Origin: Acridotheres tristis
Lineage: Eukaryota > Chordata > Aves > Passeriformes > Sturnidae
DNA length: 64,000 nt
Reading direction: 5' to 3'
Assembly (NCBI GenBank): GCA_037013685.1
Contig: CM072908.1
Location: 3,857,001 to 3,921,000 of the forward strand
Shown: in pieces, positions 37,936-50,827 of the stretch
Layout: each line of letters opens with the position of its first letter
How positions within the stretch are numbered: position 1 is the stretch's first letter
Program-made: the position numbers and the translations under genes
The notes under the pieces: generated by a model
What the model was told of the DNA's origin: nothing
What the model saw: only the letters and a program-made list of their open reading frames with translations
Database searches by the model: none

Positions 37936-38359
37936 CTCTGAACTGGCTGCACAAGGTTAGAGCTGGGGGCTGTGGCTTTGCCAAAAGAAGAGCTAGCCAT
38001 GCCATGGCATGTCCCTTGGGAGAAGAAGCCCATGTCAGACCCCTCCTGTCCTTCCAACAGTGAAGACCTCGGCTGCTGTAAGTGCTTCATCTGCAGGCAA
38101 TGTGCCCCAGCTGGGGAGAAACCTTCACATGGGAATTGGCCCCTGGGTACGAGACCACCTGGGGGGGTCCCACTCCCCTCCTGCTCCACTCTGCCTTTGG
38201 ATCCAGAGTCCAAATCCCTTTGCTGTGTGGGAATGAGCATTTGATAAACTCCCAGACTGAGGTGTATCTGAAATGGGTGCCTCAGGGATGAGCTGCTGGA
38301 AGGGCAGGTCCCTGCTCAGCTCTTCCACTGCCATCTCTCCTGCCAGGCTCATTTTCTGT

Positions 38360-38945
38360 CTGAGCAGAGAATGGGCCTATCTCCCAGTAAGCAAATTTTA
38401 GTTGCAACTGGAATTAGTAAGAGTTAATCTGCGATTAATAAATTGACTGCTTACTAATGTCCTAAAAGATCAGGAGGGACCTAATGGAAAAACAAAGTCT
38501 CCTGGGGCAACACAAACTTCTTGGTCAGTGGTGAGAGGCGCCTACAGAGCCCCCACTGCCCTGGGGCACTTCTTGACCTAGACTCTCTCCTGATCCTAGG
38601 AAGCAGCTTTATTACAAAGGGGAAAATGAAGGAAAGATATCAAAAAAGATCTCAGGCTGGGAGCATTTGGAAAAGCTATTTCTAAAATTGCAATTACGAG
38701 GAAGGAGAACAAATTACCACTTCAGGGACCGTCGCACATGGAGAATCAGAGCTTTGGGAAATAATCAGAAGAATATATTCACAGAAGTGCATTATTTATA
38801 TTGAAACATTTTGAAGTAAAGGTCACAAGGAGAAGTTGAAGATTGGTAAATAGGAGAACGCAAGGATTGCTTTGCTGCCGTAATGATTATGGTCCATTTT
38901 GATTATGACTGCATTAGTCACCAAGACGTGTAAATCACTGCAGAG
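38360..38945. promoter_or_regulatory. AT-rich islands, strongest at 38640-38945
   Basis: 38395-38460 has GGAATTAGTAAGAGTTAATC and GCGATTAATAAATTGAC. 38680-38945 has AAAATTGCAATTACGAGG, CAAATTACC, GGAAATAATCAG, GCATTATTTATATTG, CGTAATGATTATGG, TTTTGATTATGAC and GCATTAGTCACC. The second half is one of the densest blocks in the window. Confidence 0.4.
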
Positions 38946-39236
38946 CAGCCACAGGTGCAGCTCTTAAGGAGTTAAGGAGTGGGGGATCCTCCTGCACTGC
39001 TCTGATCCAGACCAGGCCCTTGGCCTCATGTGCAGGTTCCCGCTTGGCAGAGCCACCTGGTGCTCTCCTTGAGCCCTTCCAGAAGCTCCCCATTCCCTCA
39101 GCCTTTGGACTCAGCTCCTGGGGCCTCAGGGGCTCACAGCTCCAGCACTCACAGACACTCAGGGACCCCGTGTGCATCACCATCCTGCTGCTCAGCCCAC
39201 CAGGGACCAGGTCCTGGCAGTCACTGATGGCACCAA

Positions 39237-39275
39237 CCAGGACAGGGATAAGGGACAGGGACAGGGACTGGGATA

Positions 39276-39329
<54 letters not shown>

Positions 39330-39330
39330 C
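39237..39330 (+). repeat. GGGACA hexanucleotide array
   Basis: Fourteen GGG runs lie at mostly 6 bp spacing: an older part with GGGATAA and GGGACT variants, then eight uninterrupted GGGACA units and GGGCCC. On the plus strand (GGGACA)n meets the simple G-quadruplex rule (four GGG runs, loops of 3). The array also makes artificial open frames (GQGQGQ, PCPCPC). Confidence 0.95.
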
Positions 39331-42300
39331 GCACAGAGGAATCCCAAGCACAGAAATTTTCTCCCAAAACCAAACAACGTGTGTACAATACAGCAGCACT
39401 GCTAATCTTCCATGCCTTTAGACTCCCTGTAAGGCAGTGGCCTCTTTTCCTCACCTTTTATTATCGTAGATCATTTTTAATACAGAGCTGGCCTGTCAAG
39501 CTTCCCCTGGCTCTGTGTCAGCTATTACAAAGGACTTAGAAGAGATACACGAGGGAGTTCTCGCTGGGTGGTGCAGAAGGCCAAGCAAGGCAGGAGATAA
39601 TGGTGCTGGGATGTCTCCTAAACCCCCAGGATGCTGAGCAGCCCAGGCAAGAGCTGGGGGCTCAGAGCCACTGCCTCTCACACATCCTGCATGGGATGAG
39701 GGACCAGCCAAGCTGGACCATGAGGCTGACCTAGCCACTCTCATCTTTGCTGACAGCCCCTGGCTCCTGCACCCCTCCCTCCTCAGCAGCCCTGAGAAAA
39801 TATTTGCAGCTTATAAAAGCAGCGAAAATGGGATTGATTTACTGTAGTGACATCTCAAAGCATGAAGTGGCACTTTTACACTCACATCACCCATTAGACA
39901 TCTGAAGGCATCAGCACAGCCCATTTCATTTTTAAAGACATACAAAATGCTCGGAGGAAGCCATTTGACATCCCCATTCTGGGAGCTGTGATAGCGTGCT
40001 GGGAATAATACAGATGCATCAGAAGTCTCACATCTCATCATTCCGGTCCCCGTTGTGTCAATACGCTGCTAAAGAGCTGGCGAGTGTTGTTCCGTAATTT
40101 TCCTGTGTGTCACAGCTGCTGAAGGAGCTGCCCATGGACAGTGCCTCTAAATCAAAGTGGCAGCCATAGGCACATCTGGTGGGTGCTGCAGCCCTGCATG
40201 CCGGGAGCAGCTGGTGGAGGTGGTAACAGCATCCCCTGAGAGATGCTGGAGCACGTTATAGGAGATCCAGAGGCTTCCTCCATCCCAGCCATTTCCAGAG
40301 GCAGTGAGTTGGCCCTCTTGCCCAAGAGAAGGAAAAGTCAAGGAGCAAGGAGCTTCCCTGAAGACGGGCTGTGCTGGCCTCTGAAATCACTGCCTTGCAC
40401 TGAGCATCCTGCCTGCATCCAGGAGTGGGGAGCACAGGGTACACCACCCCTGGGTACCTCAGGACTCACCCTCCAGCTCCACAGCTCTTCCCTAGAGGCA
40501 ACTCCATGTTGGAAATGTTCATAATTTTTAATGGGATTAGTCCATCCCTGGTGCCAGGGGAAGGAGCCTGACCACGTCCTGCACTGTAATCACTGTGCAC
40601 TAACATTGCCAGCCCTGATTTATTAGCCCAAGATTTCACTGCCCGGCCACTGACAAATGGGCACAATTTTACCAGCCCCTGTCCTCCCAATCAATAGCTT
40701 TTAATCAAATCCAATCACACCATATTAAATTAAGTGTCCAGAATAGCCCCGAAGTGCTGAGGGTGCTGGTGCTGGCACAAGCCAGTGTCAGGAGCTGTGG
40801 GAATTAATCACCTCTGTGCTGCCAGCATGAGGAGCCCGGGGCTCAGCAGGGGAGAAAGGGAAGTTGGGCATACAGGGAACTGGCTCAGGATACTTCTAAT
40901 CGTGGATTAGAATCATGGAAGCTCCTGGATTGCTCCCACACTTCTGCCGAATTTGTGCCGTTTCCTTACGGCTCCTTGGGGTTTGTTCTGTTCAGCTCTC
41001 GAGCTTCCACTTAGTTTCAGAGCTATTTCTGCATATGAATTATTCCCTGACACAATTTTGCAGCCCTGGTTATATTTAGAGAGAGCTCATTCATTGGGTG
41101 AGGCTCCTCGTTTTCTGTTTCGTTGAGTGAGATCCTCAGGTTTCTCTGTCCCATCTTTAAACTCCAGTTGATCTGCGCTCTCTAATTACATATTGGGACA
41201 CCAGATGAGGTCGAGCTCACACTTCTCCTGTGTTCTGCAGCAATATTTATTTGTGATAAGGCAGAAGGGGCAGAAGGCAGCGATAGGGTGACATCCCCCT
41301 GCGAGCGTGTCATGGCTGCATCGGCTCTCCCTGTATCAGCTGTGCAATAAATTTCCACCATGGAAAGAGAAAATCTGCTGCAGTGGGACCTGGAGCACAT
41401 CATGATGTTTCTATGTATTAAGAGCTTGGTTCTGCGCTTCCACATCTCCTCCAGGGCTCTCCAGATGGCTTTGTGGGACAGCTAGAGCCTCATAGTCCCC
41501 AGGCAGTTCCCTGGGGACTGTGGTAATTTGTTTATCCATCCTCACCTGGCTGAATGCTCCCCCTCCATCTTCCTCTCCTTTGTACCTACCTCTTCTCAGC
41601 CAGGCTCTCATTTCCCAGACACCTCTCTCACCTCTGTACCTTGAGCTGTTTTTATTGCAGCCCTGGGTTTTACTCCTCGTTCATCTGCCTTCTGGGAAAC
41701 ATTTGACTTTTCACTGCATCGTCAGCATTTTCCAGGTACTCCTCTCGCAAGTGTCCCGGCAGCTCTTGGGAGAATCCCAGCAGCCCCCAGCTGCTCACCC
41801 AGCTCTGGGTGCTGCTGATGTGCCCCCATGGGCAGCATGACCTTGGTTCTGTCACTGGCTTTGGTGACAAGCTGCTCTCCTGGAGCTCCTCACCCATGCC
41901 CAGCATCTCCACACTGCCTTCGGAGAGGACGGCAATGCCGCTGGAGCTGTGCCAGCTGTGGCAGCTGGAGCCTGGCAGATTTAAAGTCTTAATTGCCTGT
42001 GATAATTAAAAATCTGAGGAAGTTTCCCCCAAAGCACGGAGCTGTCCCGGCTCAGCCACAGCTCTGCCTCCCCATCAGCCCAGCCACACTTTGGGGAATT
42101 CAGGGTGCATTTGCTCCCCCTCCTGCAGTTGACAGTGAGCCAGAGCTGACTGAGTCTTTTCCCAGGCAGGAATTTAATCCAAGCCCTGGACTAGGAATAC
42201 TGAACTTGTGCCTTCTGCAAACTGCATCACCATCCCATCACTCATCCCATTGCAATGCCAGAGAGCACAGGATCCGTTTTGGGATCTGTGTGTGGTTGGC

Positions 42301-44059
42301 TCCATGTGCCACAAGGAATGTGCCATGAGGAATGAGTTTGACCAGCTGGGGACAAAGAGCTGAGACAAGGACAGGGTCTGGCTCTGTCCTTTCCTGCATG
42401 AACCAGGACCAGTGATGGCCACCAGTCAGGGAGATAGGAAAGACTTTAATACCCATCTCCAGTCCTGTGTGCACAGTAAATACAGCTGCAGATTTATGGT
42501 TCAAATTAATTGTGCGAGTAAATTAGAGGCACCCAGGTGAAACCACAGACAGAGGCCATTTCCTGTGTGCTGCCTCCTTCCTTGGTACTGGCCCATCCCT
42601 GCCCACCCTGGGAGGTAAGGGGGGCTCTGGCAGAGCTTGGTCCCCTCACCAAGGAAGGTGTTTACCCCCAAAGGCTGACGCTGCTTCCCTGTGTGAGTGA
42701 CCTTTCCCAGCACCACTTTCCCCTCTTGAATCCTGCACTTGTCCTGTCCTGGTTCCCACACCTGGGCCACCCATTCCATCCTTGTATGGATTCATGGTTC
42801 TCCAAACGCCCTCTAAACAGCACAGGGGGCTGCAGACTCCTGCCCACAGCCCTCCTGGGAGGGAGTTGTGTCCCCCGCTGGAGTTCCACACTCGTCCACT
42901 GCGTCCCTTCACCAGCTCTCCAAACCACAGGCTTCCCCAGAGAGTGCTGCATCATCCCTGCCGACAGCACACCCCAACTCCCTGTCATCAAGCAAATCTC
43001 ATCACGCTTCCTCCTAACCTTTGTGCAAAGGTTGTGAGAAATGCCAGGGCCATATTTCAGCGGAAATATGAGCCCGAGCAGTCCTGAGCTTGCACCATCT
43101 CCAGAGGGGCTGAGCGAGGCAGCCAGCTCTGCCTGCAGTGGGCATTCCCAGCCCTTGGGCAGTGCCCCCTCAGCCGCCCGGGGATGGCTCGTGGGGAAGC
43201 AACCGGTCTGAGGATGGCTAGGATGAATTCGGAGAGCAGGGCTTGCCTATGCTTCCTTATCTGCCCAATAATTGAACGGAATAAGCTCTCTTATCTCTCT
43301 GGCCCGGCTTTTCCCTGACAGCCCCCTTATCTCTCAGCCCTTGGAGATTGCAAGCAGCCGTCAGGGTGCTGCATCCATCCACTCCTGACGGGATCGGGCG
43401 CTCCAGGGCACGGCCCCTCCTCTGTCCCCCATCCTGCCGGAGGAGCCGTCTGGGAGGATGCTCCAGCCAGCAATCGAGTCTGCTCCACGGTACCCGCATG
43501 GGAGGGTGGGTGTCTCTCCCCTCGGTGAAGGTGGAAGTGACCCTGGTAACAAATACAGAGAACTGGAGCATCCCTTGTGTTACTTTGCCTTCGGCTGGCA
43601 CCTTTCAGCACAGCACCTCCATCAAGAGCAAAGACTGTGGGGGAAAACACGGAACACTGGAGTTTGTTTATTTTATTATCATCAATTATTTTGGATTAAG
43701 TGAAAAAATAAGTATAAAAGCATCTGCGAGTGAATACCACTAGATGGCAATGGGAATGGCAGTGGTCCAGGAGGCTCGAGGCCAGGCTGCCACCGGCAAA
43801 GCCTGTGGCTTTTGGGACAACCCCTCGGAGAGTGATCTTGGCTCCTCCATCAGGGCCCCCCAGTGCCCCACAGCCTCCTGCCATTCCCAAGCCTTCCTGG
43901 GTAACCCAGTGAAGCAGAACACCAACTGTTCTCCTATTCTGCTCCTTGTTTTTCTAGCCGACCCCTTGGGATGGTTCTCCTGGCCCCGGAAATGCCAGAG
44001 GAAGCTCCGGAGGGGGCTGCTCTGCAATGCTCCTCCACGTCAGCCAGCGCTGAGCAGAG
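39331..44059. other. Intergenic with scattered AT patches, no gene supported
   Basis: AT patches near 39800-40060, 40510-40740 (CATAATTTTTAATGGGATTAG, CATATTAAATTAAGTG), 41015-41200 and 43650-43740. Frames at 42537-43037, 42662-42991 and 43257-43912 overlap on opposite strands and show no recognisable domain. Confidence 0.55.
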
Positions 44060-44420
44060 CAGTAATTGGGTCTCTTAGGTAAAACACGGCGGATTGCAGG
44101 CGGCTGCAGCTGCACGGCTGATGGACCACAGAGGAGACATTAGCATGTGAAATGATGACCATTAACTTGATTAAAGAAAGGACACAACACGCATCTTGTT
44201 CTTGTATTGGAGCCACTTCTTCCCGCGAATCGTTGGTTGGGGATTTTGATTTCCTTGTGCAGGAGACAAAACACCTCGGAAGCGCTGGGTAATTGCTTGT
44301 GGGCTGAGTTTTTCTAGGCTAACCTAATCTTGCCGGGGATTTGCTTTTAGCCTTAATGTGAGGATGGATTTTCTCTAATATCAGATGAAAAACACTGTCA
44401 TAAATTAGCAGCAGAATAAA
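44060..44420. promoter_or_regulatory. AT-rich island, candidate non-coding element
   Basis: CAGTAATTGGG, GACATTAGCATG, CCATTAACTTGATTAAAG, GGTAATTGC, CTAACCTAATC, CCTTAATGTG and CATAAATTAGC within 360 bp. Confidence 0.35.
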
Positions 44421-44779
44421 TGACTTCTGAGTGCTGGATTTACACAGGATTTTCCTAAGCGATGGCTAACCCAAAAAAAAAAAGCCCTAGTCCTACTCAC
44501 AGGACCCAAGGACCAGCTGGGAGAGTGAAATCCTGAACACACCTGCTCCTGGGAAATTAACTGTACTTGTGGGAAAATAGTTGGGCATCCCAATACAGAA
44601 GTACAGCACAGGAAAGTTGGCATGTGGAAAATTCTCCTCAGGAATGTCTGTATAGCATCCAGGGCCAGAGGGATGTTCCACAGGTCCTTGGAGAGCAAGT
44701 CCTGCTGTCCATCCCTTCTCCATCTCTTCACCAGCCCGGATGCTGGTATAGGTCAGCCAGAATGCCACAGGAGCAGGCA

Positions 44780-45310
44780 GATGTGATCATAATTAGGATG
44801 CATTGAATCAGTTAAAGCTGAAGACAAAGAAAATTAGAGAAAATTAAGAGGAAATGAAATGGCTTGCGCAGATGCAGGGGAAATATTTTTAGTCCTTCTA
44901 AGTCCATGGTGTCTGTTGTTTGGAAGAGTCCACACTTAATCCTTCTGGGACTTGCTTCCTTTCAAATGAGGTTGCCATCTCCCAGCGCTGCAATTAGTCA
45001 TGTCCGCATAGCTTCTGTGGAGTACAACCAAAGCACTTAATTTTCATTAAAAAGATGACATTGGGAGCAGTTATGAAGGACAGGCACAGGAACTGGTAAC
45101 CACATTCCTGAGGATGGAACAGGATAAGCAAATGCATAAATTACCGGGCTCCCTTTCCACGTTCTGTCTTTTGCTTTTCTGCAAAGGTTGACTTGATTGT
45201 AGGTGCGTCTCTGATATCTCTTTGTAAATCCTACTCACATTTGCATTAGATAATTCAGTATATCCATAAATTAGTGTAGAACATCAGTTGTTTTTACGGA
45301 AGCATTGCAA
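44780..45310. promoter_or_regulatory. AT-rich island with POU octamer
   Basis: CATAATTAGGATGC, AAAATTAGAGAAAATTAAG, GCAATTAGTC, CTTAATTTTCATTAAAAAG, CATAAATTACC, ATTTGCATTAGATAATTC and CATAAATTAGTG. Over 500 bp long and the longest such block. Confidence 0.4.
45239..45246 (+). promoter_or_regulatory. Perfect POU octamer ATTTGCAT
   Basis: ATTTGCAT is followed directly by TAGATAATTC, inside the island 44780-45310. Motif only. Confidence 0.35.
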
Positions 45311-47454
45311 AATCTCCGCCTCATAGGTGTTCATGGCCCACCCCAAGATCCCAGCAGAGGCAGGGGAGGCTGGTGAGTGTTGTTGGCAAGGACCTGTCCT
45401 TCTGCCATTCCCAAGGGCTCCCATCAATTTATGGCTGCCCCATCACACTCTGGACACTGCTCAAATCCAAAGAGGCATTGGCAGCTCCACTTCTTTCAAC
45501 TCTGTATAAGGTGGGAAGAGATGGGGCTCTGTGCACCTCACTCAGCATCATGCTGGGGCAAGCATTGTCCTTGATCCAGGAGCAATTCCCTGCACTGGAG
45601 CAAGCCAGGGATGCTTCAAGGGCCTGAACATCACATTCTGCTTCCCACTCCGTCCCATCTCATCTTGTCACTGTGCTCCAGCATGAGCTCTGTCCTTGAA
45701 ACTAGGGCTGGATAAAACAGGGTCGTTTTTATTTTTCAAGTTTTCCATGTTCATGAAAGCAAAGATTCGTGCGGCTGAGCCTGAAGACAAACTGCTTCAA
45801 AGAGCAATTTTAATTGAAATGATAATGATGAAAATTTTGCAGCCAAAATTGAAAAGTGTTTTACTGTATCCCTTCCCTCCTCCCGTGATACATCCAGGCA
45901 AAGCAGAAACAAAAATAGGGGCCTTTTGTGAGTCTCTGTATGACTCAGTTTCTTCAGTCCACAGATTATATTTATCTTTGTAAAAGACACTAAAGCAATA
46001 CATTGTCCCTCTTTTTTGCAGCTTTCCTCGTGTTCCTCCTCTCCTTGTGCTCCGTGTGTAGTGCAGGGGTCCTGCTGGTGCACGGAGAGCCCCTTGACAG
46101 AGGCTGCATGGCTTAAAGGGGTGAAATTTAAGCAGGAAATTTAAGAAATTTTAGAAGGAAAAAGGCAGAGGTGTCCTGGGATGTATCCCCAGGATGGGCT
46201 GGTTGCCAGCGGGGTTGGAATGGAGCCCTGAGGCTGCGTCCCCGGCTGGACCCGGCAGGAGCACAGAGCCCCAGGGAGCAAAAAGCTCATCCACTACCCA
46301 AACAGAAAACGGCTGCTGGTTCCCCTCTCCTCGGCATTAATCTCTGTCCCTCCTGGGAAATTACGCCACGATAAATCTTTATTTCTCATGATGGCTTGCC
46401 AGCTTTAATAACGATTTCGCGGGGGATGGGAGAGGCTGGCAAACCGGAGCGTGGGATGGAGGATGCTCTGCTCCCCCAGCACACACTGATGGGTTGGGGC
46501 TGATTTATCCTCCTTTCCCAAGCCCTGTTTGTCCAGCTGCCAGATAAGGCCAAGTGAGTAACTGTTTCCCCAGTAAATTTAGTCTCCTCTTAATCCTCAG
46601 GTACCCCTGCTTTCCTGGAATTTATTCAGTACTCACACAGAGCCACGTGGCGTGAAAATATAGGGATTCAGACACTCCCCTCGAAAAGGCTGCCTGGTCA
46701 CTCCATGTGCTGGAATGTAGGAATTGAGCAGTGCTGGGGAGTTACTGTAATACTATTTGTATTACTCAATACAAACCATTTGTAGAACTGTGCTTAAGAA
46801 CAATGGAATTTGTGCTTAGTTCCTGTGGCTTCCAACTGGCGAATGTGAACAATTGAATTTTCTGTTATTTGAGGAAATAACTGAATGGCCAAATCCAATT
46901 ACTCCTGGAAATTCTGCTGTGATGCAGAAAACAACCTGATCCCCGAGTGCTTCTTTCCAGCCAGAGTGGTTTTTGCTCCTGGGTAGTTTCAGGATGCTCA
47001 CGAGCTGCACTAGACCATCCTATTCCACTCCTGTTCCTCTCCTGCTCTGAGGAAGGAATTGAGAATACACACTAAATGCCCAGTGAAAATGTGACCTACA
47101 GCCGAGGAAGATGAGAAGACGTTGCAGGGAGAGAGAAGAGTTGTTGGGTTTCACCCCAGGGGCTGTGACAGCCAGTGCATGAGGCTGCTGCACATGCCCT
47201 TACTGAGCAACCCAGAGTCAGGTCGGCAGGATGTCACCTCCTGTCCCACCTGCTCAATAGGGTTTCTCAGGGAAATGTTGCCAAATAAACCCCAAAATGA
47301 CAACACTGCTGCTCCTGCATCCTCTCATACGGAGCCCATCATATGGGTCCTGTAAGGGATGAAGGAAGGGGTGTGCAGGGCTCCATGGTCAGACCTGAGC
47401 TGGGGCTCCTCCACTCGCCTGGCAGGCAGGGCAGCAGAACAGCTCCGGACGGTT
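45311..47454. other. Intergenic with AT-rich blocks, no gene supported
   Basis: AT blocks at 45710-46010 (CAATTTTAATTGAAATGATAA, CAGATTATATTTATC) and 46590-46900 (CTGTAATACTATTTGTATTA, CAATTGAATTTTCTG). The 45696-45983 plus frame is a by-product of the first block. Confidence 0.5.
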
Positions 47455-47820
47455 GAGCACCAAATGTTTTCACAGGGAGTTACTATAGAAACTATCTTAA
47501 CACCTTTTTCTGTGCAGCCTCGTTGCTGCTAATAAATAGCCTCATTATTTCGTAAAAAGTGCTCGGGAAACCAGGAGCAGCACGGCTCAGGCCGAGACAG
47601 AATTAATGGTCGAAAATAGTGGGACCATTTTTCCCAGTGCCACAGAAAGCAGAGAGGCCGGGGCTCCATTAGGGAGAGTTATGGCTCATTTCTCCGCTTT
47701 TGCTGTATTTATGTTTTATGTATTCAAAAGTGATTTCAGCCACAATCCCAAATTACCAATTCCCACATTACATTAAACGGCTGTGAACAGGAATGGCTCC
47801 TGCCTATCAAAATAAACCAG
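47455..47820. promoter_or_regulatory. AT-rich island, candidate non-coding element
   Basis: GCTGCTAATAAATAGCC, CTCATTATTTCG, GAATTAATGG, GTATTTATGTTTTATG, CAAATTACCAATTCCC and CATTACATTAAACGG over about 360 bp. Confidence 0.35.
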
Positions 47821-50670
47821 TGAGTGCCATGCAGGGATCCAGCTCCTTCCTGATGCTTGCAGCTGGCACTGCTTGCAGAGAAATGCTCCAGGGCCTGCTA
47901 AGGGGCTGCTGTCCCAGCTGGTACTAGGATCACCACCAGTGCCAAAGGCGGAGTATCCCTAATTTCCATAATGAATTTCTCTCTCTCTGCCCCAGCAGTC
48001 ACAGTCACTTTCACTTCCCTGCCCAGTGCCTTAAGCCAAGCCATTTTTGCTTCCCTTCAAGCCCCAGTGCCCCTGAGCAGGAGAGGATTGTTAAAAATAT
48101 TAACAGGAATAACACAATAGCAGGAATAACATATCACTGTGGTGTGAAGCTAAAATACATATCGCTCCTTATGTGTTCATTGGTTCTGTTGATACTCTGC
48201 TCATGCCATGCCTCTCCCAGCCAGAAAAATATTCCATCCAGGCAGGGCTGGGCTCCAGAATGTGTTGGGAGCACATGGGTTTGTAGGATCTGCACTGGGG
48301 TCTTGGATCTTTGTGGACATCAGCTCTCTTACTGCTTGGCACCCTCATCATCCCAGACCTCACTCAGCACAGTGATTCCTTGCTGATCCCATCAGTGCTG
48401 GAAACTCCCACAGCTTCCATGAATCTGGATGATCTTGTCTGACTCATGTCCAAAATGAAGCTTCCTTGTGTCATCTGAAAAACTTCTGGATTTGGATACA
48501 GGCTTCATTACAAATATCACTTTCATCCTCCAACCTGTATGCAGTCCTACTCACAGTCCTACTCGCAGTTCTGTGTGCAGTTCAGCAGGAGGTCACTCTG
48601 GTGACGGAAAACGGAGCAATTTTAGCCAAAAGCTCCACCACCAGCACTCAGACCAAGGATTCCTGACAGATCCCTGTCTGCCTCTTGCTGTGAGGAGCAC
48701 AACAGCTCTGAGAGTTGGGGTGCAGTTTGCACCAGCCTGCCTGAAGCTGCCTAACTCTGGCTAAATTGAATACTATCATCCATGGATCTGAGAGGCAAAT
48801 ATTGCCCAGGAAAAGATGAGTTGGATATTTACCTTCAGGGAGGCTGGAAGCTGGCAGTGCCCACATCAAGCCCTCAGTGTGGGCAGGCTGTGCCCATCCC
48901 AGTCGTGCCTGTGGGTAGGGACAGATTCCCCATCCACCCACTTGCAAAACCTCTTGCAGCCACAGTTTCCTCTGCTTTGCCCAGGAAAAGCTGGACGTCG
49001 TTGTGATATTCTCATGCCACATCTCTGTGTGTTGGCATTTTTGTGAAGATCTGAAAGAAAACTAGAACTGATCACGCTGGTTTGCCCCTGGCAGGAGCCA
49101 CCACAGACAAATAGGGAACACGGCTCTCCACAGCTCTTCTTGGGGATCACACTAACGACTTGCATGGCACAGGCCCAACATCTCAACGGGAGGCAGCCAG
49201 GCATCAGCGAAAATGATGGGGAATATAATGAATCATTTGTCTTCCCTGAGAAGGAAGAGTGGCGGTGGAAAACACAGACCCTTAACTCTTCCACAGCCGC
49301 CTGCCGCTGCTGTCAGCATTCCCAGGGTCCCCAGTGGACTGGTAGGAGACGAAAAAGGAGATGAAAGGGGACATCACCACGTTGGCATGTCCCAGTTTCT
49401 AGGATGGATGTGGGCTTGCTCTCCAGAGCAGCCTGGCTGTCAGCAGTTGCTTATTTTGCTATTAATGACACAGAACCGCTTATGGAAAAGGATTTTGCTT
49501 CCTCGATAACGCTGATAAAGTGGATTTGGCTCCGTGCACTGCATCCTTTGTCTGAGGGGGCTGGAAACACCAGAGGCATTTGGAGAGCTGCTCCTCCAGC
49601 ACACAGTGGTAGCAGAATCCAGATGTGTTAGGAGGCCGCTGAGCAATCCAGGAGGGAGCCCAATCCCTGCCCTGGGATGCTTTGTACCATGATGCTGCTT
49701 CTCCCTGAAATGTCCTTGATGTGATAGGCTTCCTCACTCAGCTTCTTGGACAGGGAGTGATTCATGGAGCACGAAGAGCCACATCATCAGCCATGACCAA
49801 AACCACATTCAGGTCAGGTGAGCTACACCCCAGACCAGAGGGGACAGGACTGCTGTGGCTGCCCCAAGGTTCCAGATCCCTGAGGGTGCCAGAACTGCTG
49901 ACAGCTGGGAACAAATTACAGTTCCCATCTAATCAACTCTTCTCATCGTTTCCAGTTGAGCAAATTAAAAATCTTCCAACAGCACAGATGAACTGCGGCC
50001 CAACCTCGCGCCTGATAAATGTTCCTTTTGAACTCATGCACAATGGGGGAGCCGATTAAACTTTCAACTTTTTTAATCCTATAATTTATTTAAAATGCAT
50101 TTGCTGAAAGAAGAGAATGTGGAAGATTTTCTTCTTTGTGATTTCTTAGGGGGAGCTGATGTAAGAGGCAGATAACGCAGTGCAGCAAACTCGCCTCTGA
50201 CGTTACCACTCAACTCGAGTCCTGCAGCTCAGACTGAAATTCCCGACTTTCAGTGAAATCTCGGATTCAGAGCAGGAGTTTCCCAGCAAAAGTCCAGCAT
50301 TGTAACCCCTATTGGAACAGGCAGGACAAGAGGAGGAACCCACCAACCAGCTCTGCTTCCAGTGCCATCACAGCGCTGTGCCTTGCCAGCCCACCAGCCC
50401 AGCGCTCACTATCCCACAGGAGTTTCCCAGCCAGACAGACAGGTCCCATTAACTGCCACGCTTCTCAAGGGGAATTTGCATAGAACAGCACAGCATATAC
50501 ATGCACTGCAGTCCAACAAGCTTCCCGGGATTATTGTTATTGCTGTAATTACCAAAGGAATTAGTAATGCTCAACCATCAAGAGGTTAACTGCACCAGAG
50601 GCTAACAAGCCATGCAACACATCAAAATGCTGGGAAGCATTTTCTCAGCTGAGAGTCAGAGAATATTAAC
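47821..50670. other. Intergenic, no gene supported
   Basis: GC-moderate with the 12 bp repeat at 48542, an AT block at 49920-50145 (CAAATTAAAAATC, CCTATAATTTATTTAAAATG) and a POU octamer at 50474-50481. Open frames at 48648-49294 are unrecognised. Confidence 0.55.
48542..48589 (+). repeat. 12 bp tandem repeat, 4 decaying copies
   Basis: CAGTCCTACTCA, CAGTCCTACTCG, CAGTTCTGTGTG and CAGTTCAGCAGG follow one another with exact 12 bp period. The first two are nearly identical and the last two keep only CAGT plus scattered bases. Confidence 0.65.
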
Positions 50671-50680
50671 CTGGGATACC

Positions 50681-50827
50681 CATCCCTGGAAGTGTTCAAG
50701 GCCAGGTTGGGTGGGACTTGGAAAAACCTGGTCTATTGGAAGGTGCCCTTGCCTGTAGCAGGGATGTGGAACTGGATGATTTTTAAGGTCCCTCCCTACA
50801 CAAAACATTCTGGGATTCCACGATTCC
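50681..50827 (+). mobile_element. CR1 LINE 3'-end fragment
   Basis: Plus-strand sequence follows the CR1 3' end in order: CATCCCTGGAAGTGTTCAAG, GCCAGGTTGG, ACCTGGTCTATTGGAAGGTG, CCCTTGCCTG, GGAACTGGATGATTTTTAAG, GTCCCTCCC, then an ATTCTGGGATTCC-type terminal repeat. It is 5'-truncated, about 147 bp, moderately diverged, and non-coding. CR1 is the dominant retrotransposon of birds and other sauropsids. Confidence 0.9.

Noticed and set aside
37972..38244. C-x-x-C and GEKP look-alike suggesting a zinc finger
   Set aside because: Only one CxxC plus a chance AGEKP; the His pair and linker spacing of a C2H2 finger are absent.
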